Of a DNA stretch of 64,000 nt, positions 54,656 to 63,911 are shown one piece after another. The first letter of the stretch is position 1, and every line of letters begins with the position of its first letter. The notes under the pieces were generated by a model. The model saw only the letters and a program-made list of their open reading frames with translations. It was not told where the DNA came from and did no database searches. Made by a program: the position numbers and the translations under genes. This DNA comes from Halostagnicola kamekurae (GTDB lineage Archaea > Halobacteriota > Halobacteria > Halobacteriales > Natrialbaceae). The stretch is from NCBI RefSeq assembly GCF_900116205.1, contig NZ_FOZS01000001.1, forward strand, positions 1,426,001-1,490,000, written 5' to 3'.

Positions 54656-54815
54656 AGTGGACGCCGGGCGGCCTCCCGGGTAGGGGTACTTAGGAGGCGA
54701 CCCCCGGCCCACAACACGGAATTATTGTGGTCCTACGCTCCGAAGTGGCAACTGTACCCAGTGACGGCCGCGGTCCGAACCGATCACACTGGAAACGCTC
54801 GTCACTCAGTGCCCT
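54656..54815 (+). ncRNA. Structured RNA leader (or separate sRNA) before mptE
   Basis: A long hairpin is formed by GTGG (54657-54660), GCCGGG (54663-54668) and GCCTCC (54671-54676) pairing with GGAGGC (54693-54698), CCCGGC (54703-54708) and CCAC (54709-54712). The 3' arm CCACAA (54709-54714) can pair instead with TTGTGG (54725-54730), so two exclusive forms exist. The remaining 85 bases hold no gene. The layout is riboswitch-like; an H/ACA-type RNA is the alternative. The rest of the 54459-54655 gap shows nothing. Confidence 0.45.
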
Positions 54816-55514
54816 ATGGAATACAACGAATTCGAACCCATTTACGAGGCGATTCTGGCAGATTTCGGTTTCGACCGAACGGCCGACGAACGCGCACGGG
54901 AGACGCTCGCGGCGCTAACCGATCCGTTCGACCTCCAAAAAATCGGCGCGGTTCGCGACGCGACGGTCGCGATCGCGGGCGCGGGGCCGTCCCTCGAGTC
55001 GCGGGCGGCTCTCGAGCGCGCGCGAGCGTGCGACGTCGTATTCGGTGCATCGACTGCCGTCGACGTTCTCGAAGCGCACGATATCGCCGTCGACTGTATG
55101 GTGACCGATCTCGATAAGAACCCGGAGACGGTCGTTCGGTTGACCGAGCGCGGGACGCCGGTCGCCGTTCACGCACACGGGGACAATATTCCGGCGGTAC
55201 GCGAGGTCGTTCCGCGGTGTCGACTCGAGTGCGTGCTACCGACGACTCAGGCCGAACCGTCCGGCCACGTTCGCAATTTTGGCGGCTTCACGGACGGGGA
55301 TCGGGCGGCGTTTCTCGCCGATGCGCTCGGCGCTCGCAGGCTCGAGTTCGTCGGCTGGGATTTCGACGATCCGTCCGTCGACCCGATGAAAGCCGAAAAA
55401 CTCCGTTGGGCGAGGGATCTTCTGGCGGTGCTCGAACAGCGACGAAACGAGCGGTTTTCCGTTCTCGACGGCCACCGGGAATCGATCGACGCGAGTGCAG
55501 TCGGTCTCGAGTGA
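54816..55514 (+). CDS. mptE: 6-Hydroxymethyl-7,8-dihydropterin pyrophosphokinase (archaeal MptE type)
   Basis: A 232-residue DUF115-family kinase that transfers diphosphate from ATP to 6-hydroxymethyl-dihydropterin. VAIAGAGPSLESRAALERA, FGASTAVDVLEAHDIAVDCM and VTDLDKNPETVVRL carry the phosphate and metal sites; VHAHGDNIPAVREVVP and NFGGFTDGDRAAFLADALGA follow. It is unrelated to bacterial FolK. With the preceding DHPS-like gene it forms a pterin cluster. Confidence 0.9.
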   Translation: MEYNEFEPIYEAILADFGFDRTADERARETLAALTDPFDLQKIGAVRDATVAIAGAGPSLESRAALERARACDVVFGASTAVDVLEAHDIAVDCMVTDLDKNPETVVRLTERGTPVAVHAHGDNIPAVREVVPRCRLECVLPTTQAEPSGHVRNFGGFTDGDRAAFLADALGARRLEFVGWDFDDPSVDPMKAEKLRWARDLLAVLEQRRNERFSVLDGHRESIDASAVGLE

Positions 55515-55571
55515 CGATACCGGTCGAAGTAGCGCGATAGTCCGCCGAAGTGTGCACGGACCGATCGCCGC

Positions 55572-56735
55572 TCAGAAGAGCGCGTCGATCTCTCCACCGG
55601 TATCCATCAGCGACGAGAACTGTTCCTGGCTCTGTGCCTGGACGTCCGCGGTGCGATTTTTCGCGTCGATCGCGACCTGCTGGAGCGTTTCGATCCGCGG
55701 GACCGACGTCACGCCGGTGAGCAACACGATCGAGCCGACCTCGCGTTCGCCGACGAGCGGGAAATCACCGCCACGGATCTCCATGCTACCGGTCTCCTCT
55801 TCGAGCCACGTGCGTCCGCGTTCGATTCCCTTCCGGTTGAGGTGGGCGGGCGGACCGGTCGCGACCGCGAGCCCGCGTTCGGCACTCGAGACGTCACAGG
55901 GCAGCGTCAGGCGGCCGAGGGCCGCCTTCCGAACCAGACTCGTCATCCGACTCGTCGCCGACAGTTCGTCGGGCGAATCCCCGTCTCGGAACTTGGAGAT
56001 GAGTCCGTCGTTCGCGTTCTCGACGGTCTCTCGAGCGTAGCCGACGGTCGAGACGCCGCCACCCGAGAGCGTGTTGATGATCTCCGAGGAGTCGACGACG
56101 CTCTCGGCGACGTGGTCTCCTTCTTCGACCTCGCCCGCCGCGAAGAGGAGCCCGAACCGCTCTGCGATTTCTCGGTTTATCTCTCCGTAACCGGTGCGAA
56201 CCGATTCGCCGGTCTGTCGCCAGGCGTCGTTGTCGAAGACGAGCAAGTTGTCGACCTCGCGGACGAACGTCCGGAACGACCGGGCGGCGTTGAGCGTGTA
56301 GATCCCGCCCTCGTCGGTCGCCGGCAGGATTCCCAGTCCGTACACGGGTTCGGAGTAAATCCGATTGAGGTGCTTCGCGAGGACGGGCGCGCCGCCCGAA
56401 CCGGTGCCGCCACCCATCCCCGCGACGATCAGGAACGCGTCGATTTCGTGGACCGGAACTCGGTCGATAGCGCCCTGTATCTCATCGATATCCTCCTCGG
56501 TGACCGTCGCTCCGAGTTCGTTGTCCGCGCCGACGCCGTGGCCTTTGACCCGCGTCTGCCCGATGAGAACCCGATGCTCCGTCGGAATCTCCTCGAGCCC
56601 GTGTAGGTCCGCGGTCGCGGAGTTGACCGCGATCGCCGATTCGACGAAGTTCCCGTCGATCGTCCGCTCGTACGATAGGAACTCGTCGACAACTTTCCCG
56701 CCCGCCTGTCCGAAGCCGATGAGTGCGAGTTTCAT
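55572..56735 (-). CDS. cetZ: CetZ tubulin-family protein
   Basis: A 387-residue GTPase of the tubulin/FtsZ superfamily found in Euryarchaea. The nucleotide motif is AGMGGGTGSGGAPVLAKHL, the first loop is IGFGQAGGKVVDEFL, and the ribose contact lies in the VFDNDAWRQTGES segment. CetZ1 in Haloferax governs the rod shape of swimming cells. The C-terminal end DALF is short, without a long SepF-binding tail as in FtsZ. The start MKLALIGFGQAG at 56735 matches the family. A leader of about 80 bases is possible, as no TATA is seen near the ATG. Confidence 0.92.
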   Translation of the reverse strand: MKLALIGFGQAGGKVVDEFLSYERTIDGNFVESAIAVNSATADLHGLEEIPTEHRVLIGQTRVKGHGVGADNELGATVTEEDIDEIQGAIDRVPVHEIDAFLIVAGMGGGTGSGGAPVLAKHLNRIYSEPVYGLGILPATDEGGIYTLNAARSFRTFVREVDNLLVFDNDAWRQTGESVRTGYGEINREIAERFGLLFAAGEVEEGDHVAESVVDSSEIINTLSGGGVSTVGYARETVENANDGLISKFRDGDSPDELSATSRMTSLVRKAALGRLTLPCDVSSAERGLAVATGPPAHLNRKGIERGRTWLEEETGSMEIRGGDFPLVGEREVGSIVLLTGVTSVPRIETLQQVAIDAKNRTADVQAQSQEQFSSLMDTGGEIDALF

Positions 56736-57068
56736 AGCTTGCGATTGTGGCCGTTCTCCGCGATCGACCGGTGCGGTGCCTGCCCGGTCGGGTCGAGAAC
56801 GGTTTCCACGCTCGAGAAATCCGGAATCTGGAGTATTGTTATGGGCCACATACGATCGATGAAAAGACAGTCAATCGATCAATACTCTCATCGATCCGTG
56901 AACGTACCGAGGTCGAACCGACCCCTCGCTCGGAGTATAAATCGCGATTGAATCGACGACGTGTAAGCCGGTCTTGTGAAAGAATTGATCCCTCTCCCGG
57001 AGATACAACGTCGTATTCGCGCGAAAGCAACCAGCAAACTTATACCTTGTCAAAAGTTACCATGGGAT
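56736..57068. other. Divergent intergenic region
   Basis: About 330 bases between cetZ and the HalOD1 gene. It contains several ATCGAT/CGATCGAT copies around 56854-56898, TATAAATCG at about 56936 and ACTTATACC at about 57038, the latter about 29 bases before the ATG at 57069. No gene is seen. Confidence 0.5.
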
Positions 57069-57380
57069 ATGGTCGATCCGACAGACACTTCCCCGGTCGG
57101 TCGGCAGCTTCCCCCGAGCCAAGCCATCATCGAGGCCGTCGCGAACGCCGAGGGCGTCGATGTGATCGATTTGCGACCACCCGCCTACGAACCGCTATAC
57201 TCCGTGGTCGATCCCGAAGCGCTCGATCTCCTGTTCGCCCACCCGAACGACGCAAGCAATTCCGAAACGCGTGTCTCGTTCGTCTACGAGGGATACGACA
57301 TCGTCGTCTACGGCGACGGACAGGTCAGCGTTTCGGAGGCGACCTCCTCCAACGGGAGGGTAAATTCTCTCGGAAACTGA
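57069..57380 (+). CDS. Stand-alone HalOD1 output-domain protein
   Basis: A 103-residue protein with the full HalOD1 pattern: PPSQAIIEAVANAEGVDVID, then PPAYEPLYSVVDPEALDLLF and FVYEGYDIVVYGDGQVSVSE. It lies alone, next to cetZ in divergent orientation. An in-frame GTG at 56976 with its own TATA could give a longer form with a Lys/Arg-rich start; the ATG at 57069 fits the family better. Role unknown. Confidence 0.82.
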   Translation: MVDPTDTSPVGRQLPPSQAIIEAVANAEGVDVIDLRPPAYEPLYSVVDPEALDLLFAHPNDASNSETRVSFVYEGYDIVVYGDGQVSVSEATSSNGRVNSLGN

Positions 57381-57479
57381 TTTCGGTCGACGCGTCGAGC
57401 GCTCGAGCGATGAGCGGTCCGTAGAATCCCTTTCACACACTGATCGCCTTCGAAGACCTCACGATCGTCTCCGAGACTC

Positions 57480-58547
57480 TCAGTTCGAAAGCGACACCGT
57501 GCGTTCCTGATCGCTCGAGCGATAGATCGCGTCGACGATTCGCTGGACTTCGAGCGCCTCGTCGACGCTGTTTTCGCGATCGTCGCCGGTCGCGATCGTG
57601 TCGAAGAACGCGATCTGTTCGTCGGTGTGGGTGTCGTTTTGTCGCGTCGTTATCGACGTGTCTTCGAGATGGTCCGGACCGCTCGAACTCGCGGCGTGGA
57701 ACGTCAACTCGTTCTCGAGTAGATCGAATCTGGCGGCTGCGTCGGTCCCTCGAACCACGAACTCGTGGTTTTCGGGTCGGTTCGTCGCCCAGGCGACCTC
57801 CAGGGAGATCGTTCGATTCGAGGGGCAGCGCACGAACGCGCTCGCGGAGTCGTCGACGTCGAACTCGTTCGACCCGGAATCGGTCCCCCACATGTCGAGG
57901 TAGGCGTACTCGTCGCGGTAACCGAACTCGCCGCGAGAGACGCCGGTTACTTCCGCGACCGGGGGGTACTCGAGGAGGTACATCGAGAGGTCGATCGCGT
58001 GCACGCCCAGATCGATGAGCGCGCCGCCGCCCGCGATCGAGCGCCGGGTGAACCACGACCCTCGACCCGGGATGCCCCGCCTGCGAACGTAGTTCGCCTC
58101 GACGTGCGTGACGGTTCCCAACTCGCCACGATCGATCCGGTTTTTCACGATCTGAACGGTGTTTGCGAAGCGATTGTTGAACCCCACCATCGCGACGCCC
58201 GAGGAGCCGGCCGCTGCCGCGGCGATTCGTTCGGAACTCGCGAGCGTGTGAGCGAGCGGCTTCTCGAGAAGGACGTGAAGATCCGCCTCCAGGGCCGCGA
58301 CTGCGTACTGTTCGTGAAACTTGTTCGGCGTCGTGATGACGACGGCGTCGACAGTCTCGTACAGATCCTCGTAGTTATCGTACACGTCCACGCCGTAGCG
58401 GTTCTCGAAGCGCTCTCTGGCCTCCGGGGCGACGTCCATCCCGCCGACCAGCGGGACCTCGAGCTCGAGCAACCGCTCGGCGTGGTACTGGCCGATGTTT
58501 CCGAGTCCGACGATTCCGGTTTCGATGTCGCTTCGATCGGGAGTCAT
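57480..58547 (-). CDS. Gfo/Idh/MocA-family oxidoreductase
   Basis: A 355-residue NAD(P)-dependent sugar or polyol dehydrogenase. The Rossmann start is GIVGLGNIGQYHAERLLE. LLEKPLAHTLASSERI holds the conserved EKP Lys, and GGGALIDLGVHAIDLSMYLL carries the catalytic D-x-G-x-H-x-x-D pattern. It follows the sugar ABC ATPase gene by 240 bases on the same strand and probably acts on the imported sugar. The substrate is not clear. Confidence 0.9.
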   Translation of the reverse strand: MTPDRSDIETGIVGLGNIGQYHAERLLELEVPLVGGMDVAPEARERFENRYGVDVYDNYEDLYETVDAVVITTPNKFHEQYAVAALEADLHVLLEKPLAHTLASSERIAAAAAGSSGVAMVGFNNRFANTVQIVKNRIDRGELGTVTHVEANYVRRRGIPGRGSWFTRRSIAGGGALIDLGVHAIDLSMYLLEYPPVAEVTGVSRGEFGYRDEYAYLDMWGTDSGSNEFDVDDSASAFVRCPSNRTISLEVAWATNRPENHEFVVRGTDAAARFDLLENELTFHAASSSGPDHLEDTSITTRQNDTHTDEQIAFFDTIATGDDRENSVDEALEVQRIVDAIYRSSDQERTVSLSN

Positions 58548-58788
58548 ATGGACGGATCAGCCCCATTTGGGTGCGTATCGCGCGTGTCGGCGATTGCGTG
58601 CGTACCGATTGGCCGACAGTACCGATCATAGTATCTCTGTGGTCTTTGGTCCATCGCCGATTTGCACCGAACGAGCGTCGGAGGTTTGCACGAACGAACG
58701 GCAACGATCTGTGCCGACCGAATCTCGGGAATCGCCGGTGAAGAAGCACGCGGCCGTTCGCACCCCATCGGTGTAGAAACCGGGTCTA

Positions 58789-59976
58789 TCACCCGTCTGC
58801 CTCGGTCATCGTCCCCTCCTCGGCCGTCCCATCAGACTCGGGGAGTCCGTGTGTGAGTGCCGTTCCCGTTTCAGTATCGAACAGATGGATCCTCGCGGCG
58901 TCGAAGACGACCTCGGCCCGCTGGTCGTCCGTGATCTGCGTGTCGGCAGGGAGACTCATCAGTAACTGGTCCGGCGACGATGCTGGATCTCGGTCCATAC
59001 CGCGGTCGACGGTATCCGAGAGCAACAGGTAAACGAACACTTCGTCGCCCATCGGTTCGATGACGTCGGTCCGGGCCGAGATCGTCTCGGTCGGTCTGGA
59101 AACGGCATCCGAACTCGCAGAGAGGTGGACATCTTCCGGACGGACGCCGAGTGTCACCTCGCGGCCAACGGCCACGTCGGGTACTCGAGACGGGTCGAAC
59201 GCGACGCGGAAATTCGGCGTTTCGAGGCCGTCATCGACGAGTTCGCCCTCGACGAAGTTCATCGAGGGCGAGCCGATGAAACCGGCCACGAACAGGTTGT
59301 CCGGTTCGTTGTAACAGCCAAGCGGCGGATCGACCTGTTGGAGTCGCCCGCCGTCGAGGACCGCGATCCGGTCGGCCATCGTCATCGCCTCTGCCTGATC
59401 GTGCGTGACGTAGATGACCGTCGTCTGTAACTCGCGGTGGAGCCGCTGGAGTTCGGTTCGCATGTGGACCCGAAGCTTCGCGTCGAGGTTCGCCAGCGGT
59501 TCGTCCATCAGAAACACGCCCGGATTCCGCACGATGGCGCGAGCGATGGCGACCCGCTGGCGCTGGCCGCCCGATAGCTCGTTGGGCATTCGCTCTTCCA
59601 TGCCAGTTAGCTGGACGATGTCCGCGGCCTGTGAGACGCGCCGTTCGATCTCCTCGTCGTCGTAGGTTCTGAGACGAAGCCCGAAGGAGATGTTTTCGAA
59701 GACGTTCATGTGGGGAAACAGCGCGATGTTCTGAAACACCATCGCGATGCCCCTGTCTTTCGGCGCGAGGTTCGTGACCTCGCGCTCGCCGATGTAGATC
59801 GAGCCGTCGGTCGGTTTCGTCAGGCCGGCGACGGTCTCCATCGTCGTCGATTTCCCACAACCCGACGGGCCGACGAGACAGAGAAACTCCCCGTCCTCGA
59901 TGTCGAGCGAGATCTCGTCTACTGCGGTGATGTCTTCGTACTGTTTCGTGACGTTATCGAGTCGTACTCGTGCCAT
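58789..59976 (-). CDS. Sugar ABC transporter ATPase (MalK/UgpC type)
   Basis: A 395-residue ATPase. Walker A GPSGCGKSTT, Q loop VFQNIALFPHMNVFENI, signature LSGGQRQRVA, Walker B VFLMDEPLANLD and switch THDQAEAMTMAD are intact. Residues about 240-370 are the MalK-type regulatory domain (IGSPSMNFVEGEL, LGVRPEDVHLS). The family energises carbohydrate importers. Ten bases separate it from the upstream permease. Confidence 0.93.
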   Translation of the reverse strand: MARVRLDNVTKQYEDITAVDEISLDIEDGEFLCLVGPSGCGKSTTMETVAGLTKPTDGSIYIGEREVTNLAPKDRGIAMVFQNIALFPHMNVFENISFGLRLRTYDDEEIERRVSQAADIVQLTGMEERMPNELSGGQRQRVAIARAIVRNPGVFLMDEPLANLDAKLRVHMRTELQRLHRELQTTVIYVTHDQAEAMTMADRIAVLDGGRLQQVDPPLGCYNEPDNLFVAGFIGSPSMNFVEGELVDDGLETPNFRVAFDPSRVPDVAVGREVTLGVRPEDVHLSASSDAVSRPTETISARTDVIEPMGDEVFVYLLLSDTVDRGMDRDPASSPDQLLMSLPADTQITDDQRAEVVFDAARIHLFDTETGTALTHGLPESDGTAEEGTMTEADG

Positions 59977-59986
59977 TGGTGGTCTC

Positions 59987-61093
59987 TTACTCTTTGAGTG
60001 CGCCCGCGGTGAGTCCGCTGACGATTCGCTCCTGTGCCACGATAACCAGTATCGCGACGGGAATGACCCCGATGATGCTCGAGGCGGCCATCAGGTGGTA
60101 CAGCACCTCGTACTGACCCTGGTAGGCCAGTATCCCCTCGAGAATCGGCGCCCAGTTCTGGGGCTGGCCGTCCGTCATCAGAAACGAGAAGAAGAACTCG
60201 TTGTAGACGGCGATGAAGGTCAATACGCCCGCAGTCGCGACGCCGGGTGCCGACAGCGGGATGATGACCCGGATCAGTGCCCCCAGTCGCGTGGTCCCCT
60301 CGACTCGCGCGGCGTCCTCGAGCCCCTCCGGTATCTGGGAGTAAAACGTCGTCAGGATGAAAATCGACAGCGGCATGAAGATCGCCGACAGCGGCAGGAC
60401 CATCGCGCCGGGCGTGTTGTAGAGGGTTCCGTTACCCGTGATCGGGCGAAGGATGCCGACGGGCGTGTTGAACAGATCGTTCAGCGGGATGAAAAACGCC
60501 GCCGGCGGGAAAAAGGAGATCACCAACACGAGCAACAACAGCGGCACCTTTCCGGGGAACTCGAGGCGACCGAAGGCGTAGCCCGCGAGGCTCGCGATGA
60601 CGAGTACTACAATGGTCGACGCGCTCGCGATGACGAAGCTATTGAACATGTACCAGTGAAACGGGATGACCTCGAAGACCTCGACGAACGCGCCGGGGTT
60701 GAACCCGTTCGGCGTGAGGAAGATGTCCTGCTGGCGCCCCTCCGGCGTCAGCGCGACCATCAGAAGCCAGTAGAACGGGAACAGCGTCGTCAGCAGGAAG
60801 AATATCGTCACCACGTAGAACAGCGACCTGTAGAGGCGACCCGGGTTCGAAATCGACTCGTCGACCCACCGTTGGAAGGGACCGCGACGCAGGGGTTCGT
60901 CACTCGAGCCGTCGATAGCCGCGGATTCGCCCGTCGAATCACGGTCCGTGTCGGGCGAACCTGCGCGTCCGCCGTCCGGGATGCCCGCGTTTGGAAATTC
61001 GTCGCCCGGAACGCCTGTGTTTGCAGATCCACGGCCGATCCGTTTCGTAGTCGATTCGGGTTTCGTCTCGTCTCTCGAGTCGTCGTCTGTCAT
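59987..61093 (-). CDS. Sugar ABC transporter permease (MalG type)
   Basis: A 368-residue permease. The N-terminal about 70 residues are hydrophilic (Asp/Ser/Arg-rich). Then come six membrane helices, with the EAA coupling loop in GLEDAARVEGTTRLGALIRV. Its ATG overlaps the preceding permease stop by one base. Confidence 0.92.
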   Translation of the reverse strand: MTDDDSRDETKPESTTKRIGRGSANTGVPGDEFPNAGIPDGGRAGSPDTDRDSTGESAAIDGSSDEPLRRGPFQRWVDESISNPGRLYRSLFYVVTIFFLLTTLFPFYWLLMVALTPEGRQQDIFLTPNGFNPGAFVEVFEVIPFHWYMFNSFVIASASTIVVLVIASLAGYAFGRLEFPGKVPLLLLVLVISFFPPAAFFIPLNDLFNTPVGILRPITGNGTLYNTPGAMVLPLSAIFMPLSIFILTTFYSQIPEGLEDAARVEGTTRLGALIRVIIPLSAPGVATAGVLTFIAVYNEFFFSFLMTDGQPQNWAPILEGILAYQGQYEVLYHLMAASSIIGVIPVAILVIVAQERIVSGLTAGALKE

Positions 61094-62139
61094 CAGTAGA
61101 CACCTCTCTCAGTATCTCGGAACAGGACGACGTACACCCCGATGATCAGTCCGATCACCAGCGCCGTCGCGAACGCCACGGCCGCCGCAGTGGCGTAGAT
61201 GCGGGTCCCGCCGAACATCGCTTCGACGACCAGACAGGTCAACGATGGGACCGTCGTACAGCCCGCAGTCGACTCGATAAGCCCGTACACTCGCATGGCA
61301 TCCATCGTCCGGAACAACATTGCCACGAGTAACGCGGGTAACACCAGCGGGAGCGTGATCAGCTTAAATCGCTGCCACGGCGACGCTCCGGCTACTTCTG
61401 CAACGTCGTAGAGGCTTCGATCGATGCTCTGGAGGCCGGCGAGGATGAGCAGCGCCATGAACGCCGACGATTTCCAGATGTCGGCGATGAGGATGATAAT
61501 GAACGAGTCGCGGCTGTTCGCGAGCGGCGTCGCTCCGAACAGTCCGATCGACTGCATGAGGTCGCTTCCGAAGCCGACCGTCGGCTGAAAGAGCAGGAAG
61601 AAGATCATCCCCTGGATCACGATCGGCACGGCCCACGGCAGGATGATCGCGACCCGAACCCATCGCCGGCCGCGAAAGTCCTGATCGAGGACGTAGGCCT
61701 GCCCGAACCCGATCACGGTCTCGAGGACGACGCTGACGACGGCGAACGCGAGCGTGACGAAAATCGCCTGCTGCAAGAACGGAACCCCGAGTTCGACGAA
61801 CGGGAACGACGACGAGATCGAGACGTCGAGAAACTGCCGCGCGAGTCGCGCGTTTCCGGTCAGAATGTCGACGTAGTTCTCGATTCCGACGAACTCTCCC
61901 AGCGGCGCGTGACCCCGCGTCCGATTCTCCCGAAGCGACATCACGAACGTCCGAAGAAGCGGGTAGAAGGCGATAAACGACAGCAGCGCGAACGCCGGAA
62001 GCAGTAGCAGGTAGGCGTAGGCCGCCTCGCTCAACCCCTCCATCCAGTTCGTGACCGGGTTCCCGGTTCGGTCGTACTCGGCTTCGTCACCGCCGCCGCT
62101 GACCAGTCCCCCTCCCTCGGTGTCAGTATCAGTCGCCAT
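61093..62139 (-). CDS. Sugar ABC transporter permease (MalF type)
   Basis: A 348-residue permease with six to seven helices. The coupling loop is YDVAEVAGASPWQRFKLITL. The start overlaps the end of the binding-protein gene by 11 bases. A Cys pair lies in the VYGLIESTAGCTTVPSLTCLV segment, in an extracellular loop. Confidence 0.92.
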   Translation of the reverse strand: MATDTDTEGGGLVSGGGDEAEYDRTGNPVTNWMEGLSEAAYAYLLLLPAFALLSFIAFYPLLRTFVMSLRENRTRGHAPLGEFVGIENYVDILTGNARLARQFLDVSISSSFPFVELGVPFLQQAIFVTLAFAVVSVVLETVIGFGQAYVLDQDFRGRRWVRVAIILPWAVPIVIQGMIFFLLFQPTVGFGSDLMQSIGLFGATPLANSRDSFIIILIADIWKSSAFMALLILAGLQSIDRSLYDVAEVAGASPWQRFKLITLPLVLPALLVAMLFRTMDAMRVYGLIESTAGCTTVPSLTCLVVEAMFGGTRIYATAAAVAFATALVIGLIIGVYVVLFRDTERGVY

Positions 62140-63604
62140 TCTGTCCCTCCACGCTCGCTTCGCTCGCCTCGAGACGCTCGGCTAAGTCGGACATGGCCTC
62201 GTCCGGCGGCTTTACGGCTCGATACGCTGCGTTTACCTCCTGGGCGATCAGCGCGGATTGCTCCGGCCAGAGGTCGGTGACCGGCCGCGGGACCGCGTTC
62301 TCTCCGGCCATCCGTATCTGTTCTGTGTACCGCGCGACGGGGCCGATCTGGTCGGCGCTCGCCTGCTCGAGTAACTCGAGTACGGGCGGGAGATACCCCA
62401 GTTGCTCAAAGATGGTGAGCATGACGTTCTCGCTCGTAAACGCTTCGAGGACATCGGCGGCCCGTTCGAGCCGGTCAGAGTGTGGATTGAGCGTCAGATG
62501 CCACCCGCCCAGCCCGGCGGCGGTCCCGCCGACGCCCTCGAACTCTGCCTCGTCCTCGCTGACCGCGTACGGCATCGACATGACTCCCAGATCGTCGCCG
62601 AAGGCGCCTTCCGCGCCCGTCTGGGAGACCGCGAACGGCCAGTTTCGATGCGCGACCGCGTCCCCGTTCGCGAACGGACTCAGGGACTGCTCTTCGGTCC
62701 ACTGGACGATCGCCGACGGACAGATCTGCCGATAGCCCTCGAGGGCGTACTCGTCGTCGGCCCCGCGGATGAACGTCCGCATCATTCGAATCGCATCGAT
62801 GACCGGTTCCGACTCGACGGTGATCGGGCGGTCGCCGGCGGTAAACAGGTTCTCGGTGCCGCCGAAGTAGCCGCCGCCCCAGGTCGACATCTCCTCCGTG
62901 AACGTACAACACGAGAGCCCCTCGTAGGCCGCCGCCTGCGTCGTGAAGCCGAAATCGATGCCGCTCTCATCGCGGGCGTCGGCAGTCGCTTCGGAGAACT
63001 CCCGCCACGACGGTGGCTCCGTCGCCCATCCGTCCGTCTCGTATCCCGCATCAGCCATGAGGTCCTGTCGGTACAGCATTAGGCCAAAATCCGGGAACAG
63101 GGGGAGCGCGTGGAGGACGTCGGTCCTCGGATCGCGCGCCGTCTCCAGAGCCGCCTCGAGATACTCGTCTTCGACGCGCGCGAGTACCTCTGGCGCGAGT
63201 GCCTCCTCGAGCGGCGTCGTCTGTTCTCTGAGGATAAACGGGATCGTCCACCCGCTGTCCATCATGAAGATGTCCGGCGGCGATCGACCGGCCTGCAGCG
63301 CAGACTGGTACGATTGCATCCGCTGGGCGGAGTCGTCGACCCCCGCCTGCACCTCTACTGTGATGTCCTCGTCGAGGCCCGCGTCCCAGAGCGCCTGTTG
63401 AACCGACGGGGCGTCCCCCTCGGTGTGCATGATACTCTCGAAGTCCGTGTCCCCGGACATAACGATCGTTCCCGGTTCGCGCGCCCGTCCCAGGCATCCG
63501 GCGACGGCGACGCCCGCCGCACCCGCGGACGCCGACGCTACTTTGACGAACGTGCGACGGGATATCCCGCGTGCGGATCGATCGGGGGTCGGCTTCGAGG
63601 CCAT
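62129..63604 (-). CDS. Sugar ABC transporter substrate-binding lipoprotein
   Basis: A 491-residue Tat-exported lipoprotein. RGISRRTFVKVASA is the twin-arginine motif and VAVAGC the lipobox, Cys near residue 37. The mature domain has the family pattern DIFMMDSGWTIPFILREQTT and FGFTTQAAAYEGLSCC. The ATG at 63604 is supported by ATTATAC on the minus strand about 27-34 bases upstream. It is the first gene of the operon binding protein-permease-permease-ATPase-dehydrogenase. Confidence 0.92.
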   Translation of the reverse strand: MASKPTPDRSARGISRRTFVKVASASAGAAGVAVAGCLGRAREPGTIVMSGDTDFESIMHTEGDAPSVQQALWDAGLDEDITVEVQAGVDDSAQRMQSYQSALQAGRSPPDIFMMDSGWTIPFILREQTTPLEEALAPEVLARVEDEYLEAALETARDPRTDVLHALPLFPDFGLMLYRQDLMADAGYETDGWATEPPSWREFSEATADARDESGIDFGFTTQAAAYEGLSCCTFTEEMSTWGGGYFGGTENLFTAGDRPITVESEPVIDAIRMMRTFIRGADDEYALEGYRQICPSAIVQWTEEQSLSPFANGDAVAHRNWPFAVSQTGAEGAFGDDLGVMSMPYAVSEDEAEFEGVGGTAAGLGGWHLTLNPHSDRLERAADVLEAFTSENVMLTIFEQLGYLPPVLELLEQASADQIGPVARYTEQIRMAGENAVPRPVTDLWPEQSALIAQEVNAAYRAVKPPDEAMSDLAERLEASEASVEGQNGD

Positions 63605-63911
63605 CGCTTCACAATAGAGGCTCCTCTCCCGTATAATCCTTCGCAGGCAACGGTGTAATAAAGGCTGACTGTCCGGATTCGCCACTCGTCTAATACCGGC
63701 TTACGTTGCGTCGGTGACGCGTCCAGTGCGCCGATCGCTGCGCTACTCGTTTCGATCTATTTCGGCTCGATACCCACTCGAACGGACGAACCTGGCCGAT
63801 GACGAACGCTCTCATCGAGTTTACCGGCGGGAAAAATACCGTTGGAAACGAACGATCCCTCGCCGGACGAGCGATCGGACGGAGGTGCGATCCGGTGAGC
63901 GGATCGTCAGG
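63605..63911 (-). promoter_or_regulatory. Intergenic region with operon promoter
   Basis: About 300 bases between the ABC operon and the TrmB-like end. On the minus strand AGGATTATAC (63631-63640) is the likely TATA box for the operon. Nothing else is recognised. Confidence 0.5.

Noticed and set aside
54640-54760. SRP RNA, RNase P RNA or tRNA in the mptE leader region
   Set aside because: The conserved SRP helix 8 tetraloop motif, RNase P core motifs and a tRNA T-arm were not found.
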